NCBI RefSeq assembly: GCF_964340395.1
Contig: NC_135559.1
Location: forward strand, 22,431,121 to 22,495,120
Source of the DNA: Glandiceps talaboti
Taxonomy: Eukaryota > Hemichordata > Enteropneusta > Spengelidae
DNA: 64,000 nucleotides
Reading direction: 5' to 3'
Shown here piece after piece: positions 26,213-38,189 of the stretch. Positions within the stretch are counted from its first letter, which is position 1. Each line of letters begins with the position of its first letter. The notes under the pieces were generated by a model, which searched no databases, had not been told where the DNA came from, and worked only from the letters and a program-made list of their open reading frames with translations. The translations under genes and the position numbers were made by a program.

Positions 26213-26278
26213 CAATTAATGGCAGCCAGGGCGGAAGCCAAGCAAAGTGAAAAACCTGAAGTTGAGAAAAAACAAGAG
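26213..26278 (+). CDS. ENOX: ENOX internal exon (short helical exon)
   Basis: This 66-nt, 22-codon exon encodes QLMAARAEAKQSEKPEVEKK followed by QE. It has a strong polypyrimidine acceptor (TTCTTTCTCCCAG) and donor GTATGT. It continues the Glu/Lys/Gln-rich helix of the previous exon, as expected for the coiled coil of ENOX proteins. Both flanking introns are phase 0, so the exon could be skipped without changing frame. Identity rests on frame continuity and position. Confidence 0.85.
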
Positions 26279-26439
26279 GTATGTGGCTACAAGACATGCT
26301 TAAAAATCACCCTCATTAAAACTAACTTCCTTTATTATTTTACAAGCATATCATATCAATGTGTATCGTCTAATGTGCAAGTAATTGATACGATATACCA
26401 TTTAGTCTGTTACAACTGTAAGGTACTCACAGAATTACA

Positions 26440-26690
26440 GGTATTACATATTTACATACATTATCATAAATGGTGGTACCATATTTACATACATTATCAT
26501 AAATGGTGGTACCATATTTACATACATTATCATAAATGGTGGTACCATATTTACATACATTATCATAAATGGTGGTACCATATTTACATACATTATCATA
26601 AATGGCGGTACCATATTTACATACATTATCATAAATGGCGGTACCATATTTACATACATTATCATAAATGGTGGTACTTACCATAATGGA
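26440..26690. repeat. 33-bp tandem array (about 7.5 copies)
   Basis: The unit is CATATTTACATACATTATCA followed by TAAATGGTGGTAC. Two copies read GGCGG instead of GGTGG. It lies in the ENOX intron after exon 26213-26278. Confidence 0.96.
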
Positions 26691-26883
26691 TACCTACCTA
26701 ATGTCAAAGTTGTTCATTAGGTTTGTGTCGAATTTGAAAGTGGTTCATTTCCTCAAGTAAGTGTAAGGTGTTTGTGGCAATTTCTGCAGCATGGTCTGTG
26801 TCCATTGTGGATTAGGAGACTGGAAATCAGCATATTTCATTAAAATATGAAGACTATTCCTTGTTGCAATTTCACCTGTTATG

Positions 26884-28224
26884 GTCAGGTTATTTATTAT
26901 AAACCCACTCTTGAGGTCAGATTATTTATTATAAGCCCACAATTTAGGTCAGGTTATTTGTTATAAACCCACAATTTAGGTCAGATTATTTATTATAAAC
27001 CTACAATTGAGGTCAGATTATTTATTATAAACCCACAATTGAGGTCAGGTTATTTATTATAAACCCACAATTTAGGTCAGGTTATTTATTATAAACCCAC
27101 AATTGAGGTCAGGTTATTTATTATAAACCCACAATTGATGTCAGGTTATTTATTATAAACCCACAATTGAGGTCAGATTATTTATTATAAACCCACAATT
27201 TAGGTCAGGTTATTTATTATAAACCCACAATTTAGGTCAGGTTATTTATTGTAAACCCACAATTTAGGTCAGGTTATTTATTATAAACCTACAATTGAGG
27301 TCAGGTTATTTATTATAAACCCACAATTGAGGTCAGATTATTTATTATAAACCCACAATTTAGGTCAGGTTATTTATTATAAACCCACAATTTAGGTCAG
27401 GTTATTTATTATAAACCCACAATTTAGGTCAGGTTATTTATTATAAACCCACAATTGAGGTCAGATTATTTATTATAAACCCACAATTGAGGTCAGATTA
27501 TTTATTATAAACCCACAATTTAGGTCAGATTATTTATTATAAACCCACAATTGAGGTCAGGTTATTTATTGTAAACCCACAATTGAGGTCAGATTATTTA
27601 TTATAAACCCACAATTGAGGTCAGGTTATTTATTATAAACCCACAATTTAGGTCAGGTTATTTATTATAAACCTACAATTGAGGTCAGGTTATTTATTAT
27701 AAACCCACAATTGAGGTCAGATTATTTATTATAAGCCCACTCTTGAGGTCAGGTTATTTATTATAAACCCACAATTTAGGTCAGATTATTTATTATAAAC
27801 CCACAATTGAGGTCAGGTTATTTATTATAAACCCACAATTTGAGGACAGGTTATTTATTGTAAACCCACAATTGAGGTCAGGTTATTTATTATAAACCCA
27901 CAAATTGAGGTCAGGTTATTTATTGTAAACCCACAATTGAGGTCAGATTATTTATTATAAACCTACAATTGAGGTCAGGTTATTTATTATAAACCCACTC
28001 TTGAGGTCAGGTTATTTATTATAAACCCACAATTGAGGTCAGGTTATTTATTATATACCCACAATTGAGGTCAGATTATTTATTATAAACCCACAATTGA
28101 GGTCAGATTATTTATTATAAACCCACAATTGAGATCAGATTATTTATTATAAACCCACAATTGAGGTCAGATTATTTATTATAAACCCACAATTGAGGTC
28201 AGATTATTTATTATAAACCTACAG
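26884..28224. repeat. 32-bp tandem array (about 42 copies) ending in an ENOX splice acceptor
   Basis: The unit is GAGGTCAGATTATTTATTAT followed by AAACCCACAATT. Common variants are AGGTCAGGTT, ATTTAGG and AAACCTACAATT. The last unit reads TATTTATTATAAACCTACAG and its final AG is the acceptor of the exon starting at 28225. The array therefore runs into the exon with no unique spacer. Confidence 0.97.
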
Positions 28225-28447
28225 AAACCAGGTCCTCTTATGCAGTGGCTAAAGAAGGCAGCAGTTGTTAAAGAAATACAGAAAGATGAGGATGTTCAAG
28301 AAAAGAGTACAGAAAATGAAACTGAAGAGAAAACAGACACAGAAGCAGAAAAAGATACATCACCCACATCTAGCCAAGAAACTACAGAAAAGGTTAAAGA
28401 AAAAGTAGATAAAATGAAAGTCAGTGAACTAGAAGCTTTATTGGTTG
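28225..28447 (+). CDS. ENOX: ENOX internal exon (linker and start of C-terminal domain)
   Basis: The exon opens KPGPLMQWLKKAAVV, runs through a Glu/Lys/Thr-rich disordered linker, and ends KVSELEALLVG. The EALLVG motif leads directly into the conserved C-terminal domain of ENOX proteins. The acceptor is AACCTACAG, which lies within the last unit of the 32-bp tandem array upstream. The donor GTAAGT follows 28447. Length is 223 nt (74 codons plus one G); that G joins GT of the next exon to give Gly. Confidence 0.92.
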
Positions 28448-29836
28448 GTAAGTACGGTTATTATTGATAGTAGATGACAATAGTTATATTACAAGAACTG
28501 TGTGTGTGTGGGGGGGGGGGGGGGATGTGTATTTATGTTTATGTATGTGTGGGTTATGTGTGTGTAGGTGTTTGTATGTTTGTATTTAAGTAGGTGTGTG
28601 GATACGTGTTTGTGTGTATAATAAGTATATGTGTAGGTACAGGTCATTCTCACAAACCAGAGCTGTGATTTCTTCCACAACACTGTAAAATAAAGACTTT
28701 GGGTTTGTAACGATGAATGGACTGGTATTTCAGCTTTTAATAATATTAAATATTCATGAGTAATAATATAATGATCCCATACGTTCTGTAGTGCAAGCAT
28801 ACTTGAAACATGGTTCACCGAATGTGTGTATCTAACTTGTACTCAGACTTATACCTGACTTGTGAACAATTGTCAATGTGACTAAATATGCCTGTTTATA
28901 GGGCCATTCCCTTGAAGAAACAGTATTTTCTGACCATATCAAGTGAGTCCAACAGGCAGACATAGCGTGAACAGCAAGCGTTGATAGATGCATGACCTGA
29001 GTGAATGTGAATGGGCAATTTGAAAGATTAGTGTAAAAGTTACTAGTCTCATTTAAATCTCCTAGGATAACCAACATTTGTAGGGAGTTAAATAGTATGA
29101 AATAAGAATGATAAAAGATTCATGGGAAATTGGAAAATTAATGCTGATATATTGGCACCGCACGGGTAGTATGGAGTGCCATGTACACGTTTGACCAGAT
29201 TTCCAGACTCCTGTGCCTGGAGAACACTGTACCAAAATGTTGTACTTATTAGCATTCAGCCCAGGTTCAGTTCCTTGTAAAATCAAAAGTATCGTAAACA
29301 ACACTTCAATAACCACAGGTTGTGAATGAAATTAAGTTTATCTCGAGTGAACTCGCATGAATCGGCCGATCTTGATTTTTGTACCCTACTCCAAACCTAC
29401 TTATATGGCCGGTGGCTGTTGTGTAACTCGCTACAAACTCGCGATCATTTCTGATGGTACACAGTATGAATGAAATCAATGCTCTCACAAACCCTATTAG
29501 ATACTTCAGACAAGAAGTTATTTGTATGTATGTAGGTACGTGTGAATGCCAATGTATTTATGTGTAGGTATATATGTGTGTGTGTGTGGGTGGGTATTGG
29601 TGTAGGTGTGTGTGGGGGGGTGTGGGGGTGTGTGCACAGGTATTTGTATGTTGGTATGTTGAGTACTTCTGTACAGCTAGTATAGAACCTATTTACATTG
29701 TTTTCAGTCACATTTGGTGATATCTTGATATGACTGTACAAGTGACAGTGACAGTTAATGCTCAGTTGAAAATGAAATTATAACACATTTAATTTTCAGT
29801 TGAACACAACAGTAACTATATGTTATTTATTAATAG
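28448..29836. other. Last ENOX intron, unique with two G/T-rich tracts
   Basis: G/T-rich tracts lie at about 28499-28640 (including a G run of about 14) and 29520-29660. They have similar composition and may be old copies of one simple repeat. No exon is recognised between them. Confidence 0.5.
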
Positions 29837-30060
29837 GTTTGCTGGCTACATTTCTTCATGTCCATCCATTTGGAGCATCAGTGGAGTATTTGTGGTCCTA
29901 CATTTCAAGACTAGATTCTAAAGTCTCCCCAGCTGATGTAGAAGACTTGATGATCAAATTACCAACTGTGTTTGAACAGGAACTCTTTGGTGTTGGGGCA
30001 ACTCTTGAAAAGAGGTGGAAGTTCTGTGGTTTTGAGACCTGTCTTAAAAAGAAACCATAA
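29837..30060 (+). CDS. ENOX: ENOX terminal coding exon
   Basis: The exon encodes LLATFLHVHPFGASVEYLWS and ends GVGATLEKRWKFCGFE then TCLKKKP and a TAA stop at 30058-30060. The FLHVHPFGA..EY..SY..RLD motif and the closing GVGA.LEKRWKFCGFE motif are diagnostic of the ENOX1/2 carboxy terminus, so the family assignment is firm. Whether it corresponds to ENOX1 or ENOX2 cannot be told; an invertebrate would normally carry one pre-duplication copy. The acceptor is TTAATAG. The CDS part is 224 nt (two bases plus 74 codons including the stop). A 3' UTR of unknown length follows. Confidence 0.95.
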
Positions 30061-32231
30061 AGTTGGATTTAGTTTTTGACAATTGATTTTAAAATGTGCA
30101 GTATGTATAGTTATTGATATAGTACACCAGCTGATGATGTATTTGTAGAATATTGTCAGTTGACTATGAACACATGCAAAGCTGACTGCCAATAATACAT
30201 GTAACCATAGTAACAGGATAACTTGTGTGTTGTTTACTGGTATAAAAAGCTATATCTGGAGTGAATAAGAATTCCTACCAAATACCAACCATGACAAATT
30301 CCATAGCTATTATATATATATACAATTAAATATTGCTATAAACAGGTGTAGTTCTGTAGTAATGGGTGTTCCAGGTAATTAGCATGAGAATTTAACAATT
30401 TGTATCTGTTGTTGACCAAAATGAGAGAGAATTTCATAGATTTGGTTCAAATGGATAAAATGATAGACCAGTACCATTATAATGAGGGGGACACAACTGT
30501 TGTTACATACATACCAGTGATTACTTGCACCAGTACACAAATGTTACTAGTGGTATGTGCACTGCAGTGCAATACCACAAATATTGCAGCATGTCTGTAT
30601 GCACATGATATGCAAATGAGTATATGATCATCCTTGTACACTAAATAACATTATTGCATAGTATGATTATTGTGAAAATTTGCTGTTTCAGATTAACATA
30701 TGTTATGTGTAACAATAACAGAACCCCATGCCACTTTAATGCTAGTGTGGGTAGTCAAGGGAATTTGCATTTCCTACTGCACTGTCAATGCTCATGAAAG
30801 CACAGACACTGCAAGCACTCATGGCAAATACCGTGAGTACCACACACTTAAACTTGTGTGCAGTAAGTCAAACTTGTCTGTGTGTGAGAGGAAATGGTAC
30901 ATTGCTATGGAAGTTGTCATTTGTAGATAAAATAAAATAAATTGTAGTATAACCTTCAAAACATACACAACCCTTTTGTGGAGTGTGTAGATTTGTAATC
31001 AGTTTATGTTGAATTTCAAATATATGTTAAGTTTTCTGTATGTCATGGACTTGATTCATGCATGTACCAAGAAGTGTCATGTAAGTGTTCATAAAGTGTA
31101 CTTTAGTGACCTTGACTTTGGACTCCAAGGTGAAATGTCATTTTCATTGAATTTTGTTAGAAGACATTATATAATTTGCTGACAGCTAAATAGGATTCTA
31201 CACTGTCAATTTATGTTAGTTCATAACATTATACATAGCAATGTCTACTCATAGCCTAAAGTGATGTTCTGGTTATCAGAAAGACTGCTTCATGTACTGC
31301 CATGTGATTTCAGCCATCATTTCTCCCATTGTGAGGTGGATGACCTCTATTGAAAAGTGGGTGACTAGACTAAAGTGTATTGACCTTGTTCCAGAACAAT
31401 TATTGGAATAATGTAGGGACCGTCACACAATGTCACACAAGCTCAACAAATGAACTTTGTTTAAAGGGGAGGGGGTCTGGGGTCAATGCAATTGCTGAAC
31501 TTCATTTTCGCTCTTCTGATCAATATCAAAAGCTTTCATGCCTTCAATGATGACAAGTTCTGTATTTACTACTTAGATGTTGATAAGTTAATGTAAAATA
31601 TACTTCTAATGTAAGATACAGTGCTGGGTTTCCTGTAGTATTTGAATGTGTTTACCATCATGTTTTTACATTGTATCGATGGTAGTGGTGTGACCACAAC
31701 ACTTTTCATCATTGTTTTATACATCATGTATAAAGATGTCAATGTTGCACTGTGAATGTTGTTTAGAGGGAGAGGGAGTGGATTTTGTCCAAAACATATG
31801 AAGTTCACTTAATAAGCTTGTGCAACATTATGTGATAATCCCTTAGATTATGATGACAATAAAGATTTGGTTTAAATGATCAAATAAGAGAATGACAGAG
31901 ACAATCCTTGCTGGTTTTTGTACCGTCACGTAACTGAAAGTCAGGGTCTGTCTTAAAACTCATAACTTGTGTCAAATTGTTTCAGTACAGCAGATTATTT
32001 GAAATTAACTTGACAAAAAAGATATTTTACACTTCACAGAGTAAAACGTTAAGTCATTTCCTATGTTGAAATATTATCTTTTCTGGATACCATAAAAATA
32101 AAGAATAAAGATATATCTTAATAACTCTCAGTGTGTATATACTCAACATAACTATATAACAATAACATAATTATAGTTTAGGCCCTGCTCTCATGTGTTA
32201 TCACCTTGTAAATCATCAGAAAGGAGAATGT
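30061..32231 (+). other. ENOX 3' UTR and downstream unique DNA with candidate polyadenylation signals
   Basis: No further coding exon is seen. AATAAA hexamers occur at 30931-30936 and 30936-30941, at 31858-31863 (followed by T/G-rich DNA, the best-placed candidate), and at 32097-32102 and 32104-32109. Which of these ends the ENOX transcript cannot be decided without transcript data. Confidence 0.5.
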
Positions 32232-32281
32232 ATACATACATACATACATACATACATACATACATACATACATACATACAC
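32232..32281. repeat. (ATAC)n microsatellite
   Basis: About 12 uninterrupted ATAC tetramers just upstream of a LINE remnant. Confidence 0.95.
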
Positions 32282-32304
32282 AGGGTTCAAGTCAAAGTCT
32301 GCAC

Positions 32305-33100
32305 CCAGTGACAATCCTTCCTTGCCAGACAAACTCAATGAATTTTGATCAACCCCTGGGCACACTACATGTGATCAGTAGCGACAGTCTACCTCAACCG
32401 TTTGAGGTATCGCATGAGGACACTCATCGCGTTCTATCCAAACTGAAAGTGAAGAAGGCGCCAGGTCCCCGTCTTTATCGATCATGCAGGGATGAACTGT
32501 GTGAAATTATTTGCGACACATTCAATTGGTCCTTGAAGATCTGTTATGTCCCAAATATATTTAAGAAAGCGATCATCATTCCTGTGCCAAAGCGTTCACC
32601 GGTTACATGTTTGATGACTACCGTCCAGTTGCGTTAACATCGATAGTAATGAAATGTTTAGAGACTCTAGTCAGTCAGTACATTAGATCTAGACTCCCTC
32701 CGTCTCTTGATCCATACCAATTTGCTTGAGGATGCAATTTCATTAGCATTATTCAATGTAACGAGCTTCCTTGACCAGAAAATACCTAACTATTCCAGAC
32801 CTAACTATTCATCGATTACAGCTCAGCTTTCAATACAATTTCACCCTAAAGATTATATGACGCCTCAATCAAATCGTTAACACTGCCAGTAGCATCATTA
32901 GGTGCCAACTTCCTTCTCTTAATGAGTTGTACAACGCTCAAGTAAAGAAAAGAGCTCAGTCAATTGTAAAAGACGATTTCCTTCCAGCACGTAATTTATT
33001 CCAACTTATGCGATCAGGCAAGGGGTAGCGTTCAATCCAATTAGGTTCTAATCGCACATAGTTTAGCTTTTACCCAACTGCAGTCTTAATGAATTAATTT
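32305..33100 (+). pseudogene. Decayed non-LTR retrotransposon reverse transcriptase (LINE remnant)
   Basis: Fragments in changing frames follow the order of a LINE reverse transcriptase. They are SLPDKLNEF near 32320, FEVSHEDTHRVLSKLKVKKAPGP near 32400-32465 (the conserved KAPGPD-type block), [21 protein letters not shown] near 32520-32590, [20 protein letters not shown] near 32615 after a frameshift, LDPYQFA then a stop near 32727, FIDYSSAFNTI near 32812, and the C-terminal end (LPSLNELYNAQVKKRAQSIV onward) at about 32876-33095. The segment with the catalytic F/YxDD box is missing between the last two blocks. The copy has several stops and frameshifts and must be inactive. Confidence 0.88.
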
Positions 33101-33244
33101 TAGTTCTCTGTTAATGCATCAATCTCATGTTAGGAGTCCTCTACAGAATACTATTTTTGTAAATTTTTCATTACATGCAAAATCAATGCACATTTCATTA
33201 TATATGTACCAGTATATAAACACATATATCATATCATGTCATAA

Positions 33245-33338
33245 ATACATACATACATACATACATACACACACACATATACATACATACATACATATAC
33301 ATACATACATACATACATACATACATACATACATGCAT

Positions 33339-33369
<31 letters not shown>

Positions 33370-33600
33370 TACATGCATACATACATACATTCATACATAC
33401 ATATACATACACATACAGACAGACATACATACATACATACATACACACACATACATATACATACATACATACATACACATATATACATTCATACATACAT
33501 ACATACATACATACACACATATATACATACATACGTACGTACGTACGTACGTACGTACGTACGTACATACATACATACATACATACATACATACATACAC
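33245..33600. repeat. (TACA)n microsatellite with a (TACG)n core
   Basis: CATA/TACA tetramers with CA-rich interruptions and, at about 33530-33565, eight or more ACGT/TACG tetramers. Reading frames on both strands stay open through the 4-bp period, giving His/Tyr/Ile/Thr-rich or Cys/Met/Tyr/Val-rich pseudo-peptides. Confidence 0.96.
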
Positions 33601-34599
33601 GTGGTGGATGTGGCTTATTTCAAAAGTAACAGGTTACATTAAATAAAAGTTTGAGGGGGCTAAGTGAGGTGAGTACAGGATGGGGTTTTCCTTTCCTCTT
33701 CCTCGAGATATTTGAACTAAAAAGTGTGCTTTCTGGCGATAATAATACCTTCAAACAATATCCTGGAAAGATTTAATCAAAGTACGGCAGAGCAGAGTGG
33801 GGGTGACGATGGGGGTGGGGTTCTTCTCGCCCGTCTTTGGAAATTTCTGAATTTCAATTACTAAGAGTGCTATATCTGGTGTTATTTTAACATGTTGATG
33901 TGATAACAATACCTTCTCCTGATCACAATTTCAATTAGAATTTAGACAGTTATAAACATATAGTGCAGTAAACACATACTCAAACCATAATGTTGTATGT
34001 AATATACCATTCAATGTTTTATTGTCATTTCATTATTATAAAACGTTACAGGATTCAAGGTACTAAGTCAGGTCAGTATTGTCAGTAATATGATTTCATG
34101 GCATAGAGCTTTGTTTTGTTTTGTTTCAGCAATAGCCAAGAGTAAACGTAAACCTTTGGCAAGAATATCATTAAAAGATTATGTGTCGCTGACATATGTA
34201 CCTGGCAATTTGATATTTTGTAGCTAGTTTCCACAATACAGTAAAACATTTTTCTAGTTCATACCCTGGGAGCATATTTTTTGTCTATGTTGAGTTAGTA
34301 AGCAATTTTTTTCCACTGTTCTGTGTGGGTTTTTATTCGGAAATCCCCCAGCCCACCCCAAAAAATTAAATGGCACACTCTTCTTGAGAGAGAGACATGG
34401 CTAACCGATTAAATAGATAATTAAGTAATGTGGACCAATACAAGATGCCAACTTCACTACACAATAAGACTCAGTCGAGTCAACTAGGTTTAGAACTGCC
34501 CAAATTGATGGAAAGCAATGACAAGCCTTCAAAACAGAAGGTACACATTCTTCATCTTTAAACTTGGGATGTGTTCTGAAACGCGTAACTTAATGTTGT
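33601..34599. other. Unique intergenic DNA
   Basis: No gene is recognised. A splice-acceptor-like TTTTGTTTTGTTTCAG near 34130 is followed by a 33-codon open stretch (AIAKSKRKPLARISLKDY...), but there is no donor or similarity to support an exon. Confidence 0.4.
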
Positions 34600-36578
34600 A
34601 CTTTGTACTCTGTACTCTGTACTCTGAACTTTGTACTCTGTACCCTGCACTCTGTACCCTGTACTTTGTACTCTGTACTCTGTACTCTGTACTCTGTACT
34701 CTGTACCCTGCACTCTATACCCTATACTCTGTACCCTGTACCCTGTACCCTGTACTTTGTACCCTGTACCCTGTACTCTACTCTGTACTTTGTACTCTGT
34801 ACTCTTTACCCTGTACTCTGTACTTTGTACTCTGTACTCTGTACCCTGTACTTTGTACTCTGTACCCTGTACTCTGTACTCTGTACTATGTACCCTGCAC
34901 TCTGTACTCTGTACTCTGTACCCTGTACTCTGTACCCTGCACTCTGTACCCTGTACTCTGTACCCTGCACTCTGTACTCTGTACCCTGTACCCAGTACTC
35001 TGTACCCTGCACTCTGTACTTTGTACTCTGTACTCTGTACTTTGTACCCTGTACTCTGTACTCTGTACTTTGTACCCTGTACTCTGTACTTTGTACCCTG
35101 TACTCTGTACTCTGTACTTTGTACCCTGTACTCTGTACTCTGTACTTTGTACTCTGCACCCTGTACTCTGTACTTTGAACTCTGTACCCCGTACTCTGTA
35201 CTCTGTACTCTGTACTCTGTACTTTGTACCCTGTACTTTGTACCCTGTACTCTGTACTCTGTACTTTGTACCCTGTACTCTGTACTCTGTACTTTGTACC
35301 CTGTACTCTGTACTCTGTACTTTGTACCCTGTACTCTGTACTTTGTACCCTGTACTCTGTACTCTGTACCCTGTACTCTGTACTTTGTACCCTGTACTCT
35401 GTACTCTGTACTCTGTACTCTGTACCCTGTACTCTGTACTTTGTACCCTGTACTCTGTACTTTGTACCCTGTACTCTGTACTCTGTACCCTGTATTCTGT
35501 ACTTTGTACCCTGTACTCTGTACTCTGTACTCTGTACTTTGTACCCAGTACTCTGTACTCTGTACTCTGTACCCTGTACCCTGCACTCTGTACTCTGTAC
35601 CCTGTACTCTGTACTTTGTACTCTGCACCCTGTACTCTGTACTTTGAACTCTGTACCCTGTACTCTGTACTTTGTACCCTGTACTCTGTACTCTGTACTC
35701 TGTACCCTGTACTCTGTACTTTGTACCCTGTACTCTGTACTTTGTACCCTGTACTCTGTACTCTGTACCCTGTACTCTGTACTTTGTACCCAGTACTCTG
35801 TACTCTGTACCCTGTACCCTGCACTCTGTACTCTGTACCCTGTACTCTGTACTTTGTACTCTGCACCCTGTACTCTGTACTTTGAACTCTGTACCCCGTA
35901 CCCTGTACTCTGTACTTTGTACTCTGTACTTTGTACCCTGTACTCTGTACTCTGTACTCTGTACTCTGTACCCTGTACTCTGTACCCTGTACTCTGTACT
36001 CTGTACTCTGTACTCTGTACCCTGTACTCTGTACTCTGTACTCTGTACCCTGTACTCTGTACTTTGTACCCTGTACTCTGTACTTTGTACCCTGTACTCT
36101 GTACCCTGCACTCTGTACCCTGTACTCTGTACCCTGTACTCTGTACTTTGTACTCTGCACCCTGTACTCTGTACTTTGAACTCTGTACCCCGTACCCTGT
36201 ACTCTGTACTTTGTACCCTGTACTCTGTACTCTGTACCCTGTACTCTGTACTCTGTACTCTGTACCCTGTACTCTGTACTTTGTACCCTGTACTCTCTAC
36301 TCTGTACCCTGTACTTTGTACCCTGTACTCTGTACTTTGTACCCTGTACTTTGTACCCTGTACTCTCTACTCTGTACCCTGTACTTTGTACCCTGTACTC
36401 TGTACTTTGTACCCTGTACTCTGTACCCTGTACTCTCTACTCTCAACTCTGTACCCTGTACTCTGTACTTTGTACTCTGTACTTTGTACCCTGTACCCTG
36501 TACTCTGTACCCTGTCCTCTGTGATTTGTACTCTGTACCCTGTACCCTGTACTCTGTACTCTGTACCCTGTACCCTGT
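34600..36578. repeat. 2-kb heptanucleotide array (about 280 copies of GTACTCT type)
   Basis: The unit is the 7-mer GTACTCT with frequent variants GTACCCT, GTACTTT and GCACTCT. Each unit keeps a GTAC palindrome. A 7-bp unit without stop codons in several registers gives long open frames on both strands with a 7-residue period (LCTLYSV or EYRVQST types), which are artefacts of the repeat. Higher-order blocks recur, for example the ACTTTGTACTCTGCACCCTG segment near 35147, 35610, 35850 and 36147. Confidence 0.97.
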
Positions 36579-36958
36579 GTGCGATTACTTTCCCATACGC
36601 GTTACTCAACCTTGTACCCTGTACATGTACTTTGTACTCTACGTATGTGTGATTACGCGTTCTAACGAGCAGCTGAACGTCTTATCACTATTTATGAGTC
36701 GGAGACGTTTAACTATGACATCATTTACAATCTGGAGACATTTGTTGTGACGACATTTGCGAGTTGTACTTGTCATGGCGTCATTTAAAAGTTGGAGACA
36801 TTTGCTATGACGTCACTGAGAATGATGCTTGCAAGAGAGGTGTTTTTACTGACAAAATTAGTGTGTCTACATATCGGTTTCAAAATATCCCTTGTGATGT
36901 GCAAATGATGAAATTATTGATCACATTGCCATGTTCAGTTATTTCTCATTATCATGTT
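36579..36958. other. Unique DNA between heptamer array and minus-strand candidate gene
   Basis: Would be the 3' UTR or 3' flank of the minus-strand candidate. No AATAAA was confirmed on that strand here. Confidence 0.4.
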
Positions 36959-37592
36959 TCATAATTTCAGTAACTGACATGTTGTACACACTTGGAGACT
37001 CCATTTCCTTTCATCCTGTTGACGTTCCCATTGTAACTTGACCGAAGCTTTCCGACGTCGAACGAATGGATCTGGAACCCATCTCATGTCGTCAGAATAA
37101 CTAGAATTGGTATCTTTACCCCAGAAAATGCTACAATGTTTCTTTTTGCAGCGACATCTTGATTTGGCCAGTAGTGTTTGTGCGAGTGTTGGTGCAACCA
37201 GACAGGATGTACTGACTTCCACCGTCGGGAAACTCTCTTTATGATATTCTTCCACCATTTTCTTGTTGGCGATTTCCAAGCACGACGTGCATGAAGTAGG
37301 ACCAAGCACTTCACAATATTGCCCATATACCATGTCTTTATGTGGACAAACGAGTGTTCTCATGATGTATGGATACATTCTAGTATTGAGTACAATCTTA
37401 TCATTGCTACCATCACGGAAACAGTTCAATTCAGTCTTCAGAATACATCGTTGTCCCTGATTTCTCATCGTGCCACCTACCATACATTCCTCGTTCTCAA
37501 GGGGAGGTAAGGTTGCCCAGGTAACGCGTTTAACACGGGGCACTTGCTGTTCTTTTTCTCTTGTTCTCGGGCGAGATTCAGTCTGACGAGAT
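36959..37592 (-). CDS. Putative terminal exon of a secreted cysteine-rich protein (unrecognised family)
   Basis: A non-repetitive open frame runs on the minus strand to a TGA at 36961-36959. A possible acceptor (GTGTTGCTAG) precedes 37592. The product starts SRQTESRPRTREKEQQ and then has RVKR, a furin-type cleavage motif. A basic region of about 180 residues with 13 cysteines follows, including C-T-S-C, C-R-C and C-T-T-C groups. It also contains NTRMYPYIMRTLVCP and an N-S-S glycosylation site. The layout (propeptide, dibasic cleavage, Cys-rich mature part) resembles secreted growth-factor-like proteins. I do not recognise the family and see no close match to the TGF-beta, IL-17 or Spatzle patterns. 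The frame has no internal ATG near its start, so it needs upstream exons. Confidence 0.45.
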
Positions 37593-37840
37593 CTAGCAAC
37601 ACAAATTAGACGACATTTATATTCAGCATTTTATACAGTTACTATAGTGAAGCCAAGCCTTGAAGGAAATACATCATAATTTGACATTGAAACAACACAG
37701 GCAGATTCCAAATATAGTTTCTAGCTTCTTTTTTTATGAAAACCACTTTAGGGCGAACAAGGACAATATAAATAATAACATCAACAATTACAGAAAAGAA
37801 TAATATTATAAATAAAAAAATATTGAAAACACAAATAAGG

Positions 37841-38031
37841 GGCATATATGGGAAGCCGTTCAGGCCAAAAGTATTTTTTTATTTTTGCTATAGTATTTTA
37901 TATTTTTCGTACTTACAAACTAATTTTAACAGTTTATGTACTTTTATTCCATGTTCACATTATTTTAATTGAAATAAGTTTGCATAAAATAAAAAAATAC
38001 TTTTGGCCTGAACGGCTTCCCATAGGCATAT
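37841..38031. mobile_element. MITE-like element with 39-bp terminal inverted repeats
   Basis: The left arm is 37847-37885 and begins TATGGGAAGCCGTTCAGGCC. The right arm, 37986-38024, is its exact reverse complement as far as I can read. About 100 bp of AT-rich DNA without coding capacity separates them. The flanks both read GGCATAT (37841-37847 and 38025-38031), consistent with a 6-7 bp target-site duplication. The element is short, non-coding and palindromic-ended, so a non-autonomous DNA transposon is the natural reading; the superfamily is not assigned. It lies in the proposed intron of the minus-strand gene. Confidence 0.85.
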
Positions 38032-38189
38032 GTTTCTATTTGACTTGTTTCCCAAAGTAGGATTTCCTTTAACTGTACACACAAATATATAAATATTTTG
38101 AGAAAATCAGCATAGCCTTTCACGTGCTCTCACAACCAATGGATATGTGTATACCATTCCATATAACTTATAAACTTGCAGTCACTTAC

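Noticed and set aside
33114-33642. His/Tyr/Thr-rich frames in the 33-kb region and similar ones at 59.6 kb and 62.5 kb
   Set aside because: Tetranucleotide microsatellites, whose 4-bp period gives the same peptide in every frame.
34130-34230. Possible exon after TTTGTTTCAG (AIAKSKRKPLARIS...)
   Set aside because: No donor follows before the stop, there is no family similarity, and no partner exon was found.
34558-36750. Several frames of 300-500 codons on both strands (LCTLYSV and EYRVQST repeats)
   Set aside because: Produced by the stop-free 7-bp repeat. Equivalent peptides occur on both strands and in several registers, so there is no coding signal.
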